Origin: Fen-1258 sp964441505
GTDB taxonomy: Bacteria; Bacteroidota; Ignavibacteria; Ignavibacteriales; Melioribacteraceae
Length of the DNA stretch: 64,000 nt
Assembly: GCA_964441505.1 (NCBI GenBank)
Contig: CAYTUV010000003.1
Span: 1 to 64,000, forward strand
Direction of reading: 5' to 3'
Shown in pieces: positions 38,061 to 45,300 of the stretch. Below the pieces are notes generated by a model. It was not told the origin of the DNA. It saw only the letters and a program-made list of their open reading frames with translations, and ran no database searches. The first letter of the stretch is position 1; each line of letters starts with the position of its first letter. The translations under genes and the position numbers were made by a program.

Positions 38061-38415
38061 ATCCCCACAAAAAAACGCGGGGCAGATTTGACAATACTTA
38101 TCTGCCGAAGGAGTGATTATAACTACATAGTCGTCAGTTCGAGCGTAGTCGAGAACGTTGTGATTTGCCTTTCCCTCCAAATTTATAAATAACTTAAGTT
38201 GACCGCCATGTATTCAAAAACAGTTAATAATTCTATCTTTTGTTTTATTAGCACCTCGATTAATCGAGGTGTTAATAGAAAAGTCAATTTATTTTTCAAC
38301 CGTTTTAACGGTTCATTAAGTCAAGCGGTCAACTTGAGTAATAATAGATCCCGCAACGCGGGACAAATGTTTCCCCCGCAAAGAGCGGGGCAGGTTTGAC
38401 AATATTAAAACCAAC
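38061..38415 (+). repeat. Degenerate CRISPR end invaded by short palindromes
   Basis: Fragments of the CRISPR repeat occur outside the intact array: TTTGACAATACTT at 38087-38099, GTTGTGATTTGC at 38157-38168, CAAATGTTTC at 38364-38373 and TTTGACAATATTAAAACC (extended to 38415) from 38395. Palindromes sit between the pieces: 38063-38082, 38252-38271 (CACCTCGATTAATCGAGGTG), 38298-38313 (AACCGTTTTAACGGTT), 38349-38363 (TCCCGCAACGCGGGA) and 38374-38390 (CCCCGCAAAGAGCGGGG). The last splits a repeat exactly between TGTTTC and TTTGAC. This looks like the old, decaying end of the array. The putative spacer after it is only 17 bases long. Confidence 0.75.
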
Positions 38416-38432
38416 TTGGTTGCGGCTCTAGT

Positions 38433-39989
38433 GTTGTGATTTGCTTTCAAATGTTTCTTTGACAATATTAAAACCAACAATAGAAATTATCGTCTATCAC
38501 TTCATCGAGTTGTGATTTGCTTTCAAATGTTTCTTTGACAATATTAAAACCAACGGGGCTACGAATCTTCGTGCGCAATACACGTTGTGATTTGCTTTCA
38601 AATGTTTCTTTGACAATATTAAAACCAACAACAGAAGATATGGGCGTGAAGTTGTAGGGTTGTGATTTGCTTTCAAATGTTTCTTTGACAATATTAAAAC
38701 CAACTGTATTGATCAAAGGCTAATAAGGGAGAAAGTTGTGATTTGCTTTCAAATGTTTCTTTGACAATATTAAAACCAACAACCTGATACTAAAGCCGCC
38801 TAGTTGAGAAGTTGTGATTTGCTTTCAAATGTTTCTTTGACAATATTAAAACCAACCTTATGCCAATAATGGTGGTGCTCCATTTAGTTGTGATTTGCTT
38901 TCAAATGTTTCTTTGACAATATTAAAACCAACTGCCAAGATAATTGAAATCGCCCCGCAACAGTTGTGATTTGCTTTCAAATGTTTCTTTGACAATATTA
39001 AAACCAACATTTAAATTATGCTGGTATTACCGGCGGTAGTTGTGATTTGCTTTCAAATGTTTCTTTGACAATATTAAAACCAACGATACGATTGTCGATG
39101 CACCAACAGCTGTGTTGTGATTTGCTTTCAAATGTTTCTTTGACAATATTAAAACCAACTAACAACAACAAACTACTTATGATCTCTTGTTGTGATTTGC
39201 TTTCAAATGTTTCTTTGACAATATTAAAACCAACATTGGTTGCCCCGACTCCAACTACCCGTAGTTGTGATTTGCTTTCAAATGTTTCTTTGACAATATT
39301 AAAACCAACGTACTCCATATGATAACTGTCCTACTCCTAGTTGTGATTTGCTTTCAAATGTTTCTTTGACAATATTAAAACCAACGTGGAGTTGGTGCAA
39401 CTGTGCCGGTTCCGAGTTGTGATTTGCTTTCAAATGTTTCTTTGACAATATTAAAACCAACCTGCTGTTGCTGCTTTATTATCAACTAATAGTTGTGATT
39501 TGCTTTCAAATGTTTCTTTGACAATATTAAAACCAACGGCGGTGGGATGACATTAGGAGATACTCAGTTGTGATTTGCTTTCAAATGTTTCTTTGACAAT
39601 ATTAAAACCAACCAGACATCTTGCACCTCCTTATAATTGTTGTTGTGATTTGCTTTCAAATGTTTCTTTGACAATATTAAAACCAACCGGACTGTGTGTA
39701 CAACGCCGCAATCACAGTTGTGATTTGCTTTCAAATGTTTCTTTGACAATATTAAAACCAACCCCCACTTATCCACATTTTTCGTGCCAGTTGTTGTGAT
39801 TTGCTTTCAAATGTTTCTTTGACAATATTAAAACCAACAATTTGGTTACGTTTCCATGTCTTTTATTGGTTGTGATTTGCTTTCAAATGTTTCTTTGACA
39901 ATATTAAAACCAACCTTGTGGCGAAGAAAGCAATTGCCGCAGAGTTGTGATTTGCTTTCAAATGTTTCTTTGACAATATTAAAACCAAC
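38433..39989 (+). CRISPR. Type II-C CRISPR array, 21 repeats of 46 bp, 20 spacers
   Basis: Twenty-one repeats of 46 bases, apparently identical, begin with GTTGTGATTTGCTTTCAAAT and end with CAATATTAAAACCAAC. Repeats start at 38433, 38509, 38584, 38659, 38735, 38811, 38887, 38963, 39039, 39114, 39189, 39264, 39340, 39416, 39492, 39567, 39642, 39717, 39793, 39869 and 39944. Spacers are 29-30 bases. The strand given is the one whose repeat 5' part pairs with the tracrRNA anti-repeat at 46812-46831. Decayed repeats lie at the low-coordinate end and cas2 at the other, so new spacers are probably added near 39989. Spacer targets were not searched. Confidence 0.98.
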
Positions 39990-40036
39990 GTACCCCCTAA
40001 TAGGTCATTGAAATTAAACAACTTACGTTGGTTTTA
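39980..40036. promoter_or_regulatory. 13-bp inverted repeat joining the last CRISPR repeat to the flank
   Basis: TAAAACCAACGTA at 39980-39992 (the last 10 bases of the final repeat plus three flank bases) is the exact reverse complement of TACGTTGGTTTTA at 40024-40036. The 31-base loop is AT-rich. It could be an array-end transcription stop or part of a leader element recognised during spacer addition. Confidence 0.6.
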
Positions 40037-40064
40037 GGATTGGAAAAATGAACTCACCCTGAAT

Positions 40065-40085
40065 CCCTCTCTTAAAAAGAGAGGG
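40065..40085. terminator. Hairpin between the array and cas2
   Basis: CCCTCTCTT at 40065-40073 pairs with AAGAGAGGG at 40077-40085. It can stop plus-strand transcripts leaving the array (ACTTTT follows) and lies just past the cas2 stop on the other strand. Confidence 0.6.
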
Positions 40086-40089
40086 ACTT

Positions 40090-40419
40090 TTAAAAGAGTT
40101 CTAACTGATGCGGCTCTATAAAGCCGTCCTCCTCCTTTCTACCATAGAAAATCTCCATCATTCCAAACTGCTTATCGGTTATGGAAAGAATTCCAACATG
40201 CCCCTTTTCAGGCAGTATCTCCTTAATCCTTTTTACATGCACGTTTTTGTTCTCACGGCTGCTGCAATGCCGTACATAGATAGAAAACTGAAACATCGAA
40301 AAGCCGTCCCTTAACAGTTCCTTGCGGAAACGTGTATAAGCTTTCTTCTCCTTCGGTGTTTCCGTAGGAAGGTCGAACAATACTAATATCCACATTATTC
40401 TATACTCGTTAAATCTCAT
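40090..40419 (-). CDS. cas2: CRISPR-associated endonuclease Cas2 (type II-C)
   Basis: Partner of Cas1 in spacer integration. The start at 40419 (MRFNEYRIMWILVLFDLPTE) matches the conserved N-terminus of type II-C Cas2; eleven upstream codons lie in palindromic DNA and are probably untranslated. The 109 residues hold the ferredoxin-like fold, with LVLFDLPTET and the basic FSMFQFSIYVRHCSSRENKN. It ends FIEPHQLELF, usual for this clade. It reads in the same direction as cas9 and cas1 but is separated from cas1 by the transposase gene. Confidence 0.95.
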   Translation of the reverse strand: MRFNEYRIMWILVLFDLPTETPKEKKAYTRFRKELLRDGFSMFQFSIYVRHCSSRENKNVHVKRIKEILPEKGHVGILSITDKQFGMMEIFYGRKEEDGFIEPHQLELF

Positions 40420-40431
40420 CTGCGTATTATA

Positions 40432-40626
40432 AACCGTTGAAACGGTTCGCACTCTTGTTTTATTTACTTTAGTTCACCGGAATAAATTCCAGTGTTAATA
40501 AGGTATTATAGTTAACACCTCGATTTATCGAGCAGGATAAAAGTATCTTGCGACAATCATTAACACCTCGATTTATCGAGGTGATTTGAACAAAACGCTT
40601 TAGAATCTTTAACTGTTTTAACAGTT
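40432..40626. repeat. REP-like palindrome cluster between cas2 and the transposase gene
   Basis: Palindromes in order: 40432-40447 (AACCGTTGAAACGGTT, type A), 40475-40494 (CACCGGAATAAATTCCAGTG, imperfect type B), about 40514-40535 (imperfect type B), 40564-40583 (CACCTCGATTTATCGAGGTG, type B) and 40611-40626 (AACTGTTTTAACAGTT, type A, touching the transposase stop codon). The mirrored A-B-B-B-A order resembles REP clusters that accompany REP-associated transposases. Confidence 0.75.
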
Positions 40627-41077
40627 AATCTAATTCCGCTAGATACTTCATTCCATAAGCGTTGATAAAAGACTCATACTCTTCACTGAAACTTTTTTTC
40701 CTATGATGCTCGTCCTGTCCATCAATATATTTCAATACTTTTTCTAGAGCCGATTCCGAGACGGATAAAGCTGCATAACCTCTTCCCCAATTGAACTTGG
40801 TCATACAGAGTCTGTTTTGATTAATCCAATGTGATGAGCTACCTTTCAATAAGTGCATCAACTCTTCAATTGATATATGTGTTGGTAAGTCGATTAATGC
40901 ATGGATATGTTCGCTATTGACGTGGTTCTTTTTCATGTAAATATTTTTTGCAACACAATACTCGAATAAATAATTCGAGACTTTCTTTTGAATTTCTTTA
41001 TCTGCTAAGGAATGTTCCCTATCCAACGTCGCCCATATTAGATGAAGCCAACATTTTGAATAAGAATGCAGTGACAT
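40625..41077 (-). CDS. IS200/IS605-family Y1 (REP-type) transposase within the cas operon
   Basis: A single-strand DNA transposase of the HUH/Y1 superfamily, 150 residues, preceded by a perfect TAAGGAGG ribosome site. The HUH motif is SEHIHALIDLP (His57 and His59) and the likely catalytic tyrosine is Tyr117 in VLKYIDGQDEHHRKK. WGRGYAALSVSE and LLKGSSSHWINQ are family hallmarks. All key residues are present, so it may be active. It lies between cas1 and cas2 on the same strand and is flanked on both sides by palindromes of two classes. No TnpB is nearby. It may be a recent insertion or a domesticated REP transposase. Confidence 0.92.
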   Translation of the reverse strand: MSLHSYSKCWLHLIWATLDREHSLADKEIQKKVSNYLFEYCVAKNIYMKKNHVNSEHIHALIDLPTHISIEELMHLLKGSSSHWINQNRLCMTKFNWGRGYAALSVSESALEKVLKYIDGQDEHHRKKSFSEEYESFINAYGMKYLAELD

Positions 41078-41092
41078 AACTACCTCCTTATT

Positions 41093-41231
41093 AACGGATA
41101 AATCCGTTTGATCTTTATTGTTACTTCTTCACCCCGATGAATCGGGGTGTTAGATAAATTTCCAGGTAACACCTCTATTTATCGAGATGTATTTACAATC
41201 ACCCAACACTTTTCTAACTGTTTCAACAGTT
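41093..41231. repeat. REP-like palindrome cluster between the transposase gene and cas1
   Basis: Palindromes: 41093-41108 (AACGGATAAATCCGTT), 41130-41149 (CACCCCGATGAATCGGGGTG), 41170-41189 (CACCTCTATTTATCGAGATG, imperfect) and 41216-41231 (AACTGTTTCAACAGTT). The order A-B-B-A mirrors the cluster on the other side of the transposase gene. The stems differ while the centres (TTTA, ATAA, ATGA) and the flanking TAACACC/GTGTTA context are kept. Confidence 0.75.
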
Positions 41232-41244
41232 TTTTGCGCTATCA

Positions 41245-42267
41245 CTATAGCAACTCCGGGTATAAAATCTTTCTTGCATCCCCTTCAAAACATTTTGATA
41301 ATGATGCGGTTGTTGTTTGTACCCCTACCATAAGCGGACTCTTTTCACCTTCGATAAAAACATCAACTACAGGAATTGAAAGAAGCTGCTTCTTAATAGA
41401 CGTTGTCAGTTCGTAAAAATCTTCACCGTTGCCAACTATTTCTAAAACTATCTTGTCCACATAAGGTCTGTACGGTTCCATTATATCATCCGCAAGACAA
41501 TATGCGTTATATTTATTTGAATGATGAATTCCTAATGTTGGTAAAAGTCCCGACCCTACTAATCCCCGTGCAACAATAGCTCTAAGTATAGCATAACCAT
41601 AATTGAGAAGATTATTCGGCGGTTCTCCAAAACGGTCTCTTGTAAAATCCGGTATCATAGGGAAGAAATTTTTCCAATAATATGCCGCCGCTCTTCCTTC
41701 GTAATTATCCGGATCTCCGCTTCGTACTTTTTTCGACCATGTATTCATATTAGTTACTGAAATACTTCTATGCCGAATAAGCGCCGCTTGATTACGAATT
41801 TTCATAGAGATTGTCTGCTGCCATAACTGTTTCTTAAGCGGTTCACTTGCTTCTATTTGCGACTTAAATTTTTCGCTCTGTAATTGATTGGATGATAACG
41901 GCATAAATAAACCGTTCGGCATGTGAGAACTATCGCATGTAACTATCGCAGCATTATTATCTAATAGGGAAGAGAGTAACCCATGTGTTATTGTTATCTG
42001 CGGGTTATCAAGGATTGCAATCCCGATATCTTCTATGGGTATTGTGTTAAAAATTTCTCTTGTAATATCTTTTCTTCCCGCCACGGCGGGTAAATCTTCC
42101 TTTTTCTCTTCATTGCTTCCTGCCACGGCGGGTAATCTTTCCTTCCTTTCTTCTTTATCATGCTCGTGCTCATAATCTTGCTCTTGATCCTTCAGCTTCA
42201 CTACAAGCTGTTCATTCTTCTTACTAAGGTAAGCCGGATTGCTAAAGTATAATGTCCGTTTTATCAT
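41245..42267 (-). CDS. cas1: CRISPR-associated integrase Cas1 (type II-C) with repeat-derived insert
   Basis: Spacer integrase. 340 residues, about 35-45 longer than usual for type II. The N-terminus is normal (MIKRTLYFSNPAYLSKKNEQ), as is the chain from IPIEDIGIAILDNPQITITH onward. The catalytic region is intact: GSGLLPTLGIHHSNKYNAYC and LADDIMEPYRPYVDKIVLEI hold the His and acidic residues. The extra segment, about residues 27-68, has DQEQDYEHEHDKEERKE followed by two LPAVAG units (45-50 and 59-64) encoded by palindromes at 42119-42132 and 42077-42090. It sits in a surface loop of the N-terminal domain, so activity may be kept. The gene starts 43 bases after cas9. Confidence 0.95.
   Translation of the reverse strand: MIKRTLYFSNPAYLSKKNEQLVVKLKDQEQDYEHEHDKEERKERLPAVAGSNEEKKEDLPAVAGRKDITREIFNTIPIEDIGIAILDNPQITITHGLLSSLLDNNAAIVTCDSSHMPNGLFMPLSSNQLQSEKFKSQIEASEPLKKQLWQQTISMKIRNQAALIRHRSISVTNMNTWSKKVRSGDPDNYEGRAAAYYWKNFFPMIPDFTRDRFGEPPNNLLNYGYAILRAIVARGLVGSGLLPTLGIHHSNKYNAYCLADDIMEPYRPYVDKIVLEIVGNGEDFYELTTSIKKQLLSIPVVDVFIEGEKSPLMVGVQTTTASLSKCFEGDARKILYPELL
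42077..42190. repeat. Palindromes and low-complexity repeat inside the cas1 coding sequence
   Basis: CCCGCCACGGCGGG at 42077-42090 and CCTGCCACGGCGGG at 42119-42132, each followed by TAA, read in frame as LPAVAG. Beside them at 42158-42190 is a CATGCTCGTGCTCATAATC type of low-complexity tract. A similar tract occurs in intergenic DNA at 62700-62776. Confidence 0.8.
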
Positions 42268-42310
42268 AATTGTTTCTCATTTTGTCGGTTTTATGTTGAC
42301 AAGACAATAA

Positions 42311-45300
42311 TTAATATTTGAAAACAATTTCGCCATCAAGTGTTACCTCGAAATCTTTTTTCTCAATTAAAAAGTCGAAGTTGATTGGGGCTAATAATAA
42401 TCTTGGCCAAGGATTATCATAATTAAGTTCTGAAAAACCATTTTTCCCTTTTTGTCCATATTGTTCTTGTGGAAATGCTATTGTTAAATCTTTATTCGCT
42501 CTTGCTTCGAGATGTTGTTGAAACTGAATTGTTCCCGTCTTAGCATCGAACAGATTTTTTACATAGTAGAGCCGTTTTAATAATTCTATTTTAGAAAGCT
42601 CCTTCGGTTCATCTTTATTACCATCTTTATAAAAAATAACTTTTAGTCCGGGTTTTAAAATTGTAAAAAGCTTGTACTCTCTATGTCCGGCAACAAATGA
42701 ATTTTCAAAGAAATCTGTCTCTTTGCTAATATCAATATCTCTTTTTATTTGAGTGGCATCAAATAAATTTAATGGTCTGAATTTTCTTCTGCCGTCTTCT
42801 GTTTGATAAAGTGCATAAAGAAAACTTGTTGCATTAGCCGCATAATAATCTTGTTTATATTCATACTTAGACAAATATGTTTGCTTCTTTATTTTCAGAG
42901 GTTCTTTTTCACGAACAAAAATTCTTATGTGGCGGATTTTATTTACTTTTTCCCTTTCTTTGTTTAGCATCCATATACCATCTGCGATTGCTTCTTTCAG
43001 TGTTCTATTACCAACTTGATTTTCGATTATCTTGTAAACATGAGGATCAACAATGCAGTCTTTTATTTCATCTAAGGACTTGAACCCGGGACTTGCCGCA
43101 TCTTTTTTATAAGTTAATGGTTCACGGACGGCAAAGGAAAGTTCCTCCTCAAGTATGAATTTACCATCTTCGCCAATCTTGGGATTTCCATTTTCATCTC
43201 GGACATGTTTATTAATAGCTCCCAAAAAAGTATCCTTATGAAGTTCGCCGCGTATACTATCGCCAGTAATAATTATAAACTTCTTTTTTCCGTTTTCATC
43301 TAATAAAATTTGTTCCGATTCATCCCTTAAATACACCATCCTTCCTCTTTTTCTTAAAATTTTCTTTGCCGGAACCAACGCTTTGTCTTTTGCTATGTTG
43401 TTTATTAAAATATTGTTGTCAATTTCCTTGAGGTGTTCTACTTGAAAATGTAAATAAGGTCTTTCGTGGTATTGTTTTTCTCCTTTCTTATCAAGCTTGC
43501 CCAGTTTCCATTTTTCATAGTGTTCAAAAGACTTTTGCAATATTTCTTCTCTTTTTGCCGATGAAGGAATAAGTGTTAGAACAGCAGCATCTATCGCATG
43601 GTGAGAATGTTTATCTCTGTTTTTTTCTTCATCCTTAGGTTGTATTCCATATATCTTACGGAATTCCGCTGTTATACTTCCTTTCTGTACTTTAACGTTA
43701 TTAAAGACTGTCCTTAAATAATGAAAAGCATATTTGGATATTAATTGCGTATCAACTAACTGACTATTCTTAAAACCAGTCTTTACTTCAGTCATGGTAA
43801 ATCGACCATATTTATTTTCCCAGTATTCCAATTCAAACTGCCACAAATGTCTTTGCCTAATTGCGTAGTCTTTAGCTTCTTTATCTTGTGCCTGTTTAGA
43901 TTTTTTCTTCCAGAATTCGATATTGCTCTTGAGTTCTTCAATTCTTTTTGCCCATGCATCAAGTCGGGGTTTAATAGCTTGATATCCTTTCCACTCTTCA
44001 TCATAGTTCTCAAGGGCAGTCGGGATTTTGTTCTTTTTTATGTTGCGGTTATAATCTGCAAAACAAACCGTAAGGTTTGCCAATGAATTGTCAAATGAAA
44101 TACTTCTTGGAATTGTATGTTCAAAATCAATCACATTCTCATCAAATAAATCTGTTACAGTTATCAAGTTGCCTGTGTAAATACACCTACACTGCTGCTC
44201 TTTCCATAAACGGTATTTCTTAATTAAATCTTTTTCCTCAATCACTTTCTGGATTATTTCGTTTCTGATATTATTCCAATCATATTTTTTCCTATCGATA
44301 TTTTCTATTTCGTTGCCATCCTTATCCATCTTATTTTTCGTCGGTTCTTTCTTGAATAGTTTTTTATGCTCCATCTGTTCATACCATAACCGGAACTTAT
44401 CAATATCATCTTTGCTGTTGGGGTCTGCCTTCACTCTTCCAAATGCTTCGGGGTCATTTAGTAGTTCCGTTATCGCTATAGCAAATTCTTTGTTTTCTTC
44501 TTCTCTTCTTTTTTGATAAGTCTCAATTGCCCACCGCTTGTTTGCATCATTCAATTCGCGTGCAATTTCAACAACAACTTCCGTCTCTTCATCTATAACG
44601 TCAACTGAGATTAAATAATTAACTAGCTTACGCAACTCGTATAATGTGCGCATTGCCATTGGATTCCTAAACGAGCTCGTCTTTGGACTTTGTAAAAAGA
44701 TTTTACCTTCTTTATTTGGTTTAGATTTTGGATAAATATCTATTTGGGAAGGATGATATAATTTGTCAAGCTGTTTATCGGCTATGTTCAACTTGTCCTT
44801 AAGATTTTTCTTAATATAATCTAGTAAGTGAGGGACCTTATAATAACCGCTTCTAAAACTTTTATAATATGTATCATTTTCGGTTTTGATCACATCATAT
44901 TTTTCGTCTTTTACGTAAATCCATTCGAAATCTTTTTGGAAGAAACATTGATAAAAATGCGTTACTTTATGGATGATGCTTTTTTGTTCTTCAATGCTTT
45001 TTTGCATCCACGTTTTTTCGCCAAACGCTTTTGAAATTGTATCGAGAATTAGTTGTTTATCTTTTTCGTCTAGTACATAACTTGAATTTTTATAACCAAT
45101 CTTATAATCACTTGCGTGCCATCTTGAGATTAAGTCATTTACTATGCTCAGTAATTGTTTTTCCTTTCTGTTCTTATCAATCAATTCAATTATGCTTTTT
45201 GTAAAAGTCTCTTCATTTTGTCTCCAACTATCTTGGCCTAAAACCGTGGGCATATTGGCGAATAAGGCCGCCTCTGTATAGATGTATCCTTTATGTAAGA

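Noticed and set aside
37974..38180. Minus-strand open frame of 68 residues just after ccmF
   Set aside because: It covers repeat debris and palindromes and has no coding character.
38468..39799. Open frames on both strands across the CRISPR array that encode repeated VGFNIVKETFESKSQ-like or LSNVSLTILKPT-like peptides
   Set aside because: They are translations of the 46-bp repeat with spacers in between, have no ribosome sites, and are broken by spacer length changes.
38433..39989. TTGACA and TATTAA inside each CRISPR repeat as a sigma-70-type promoter
   Set aside because: The two boxes are too close together (three bases apart), and Bacteroidota-type promoters differ. Repeat-borne promoters remain possible but are not shown by this match.
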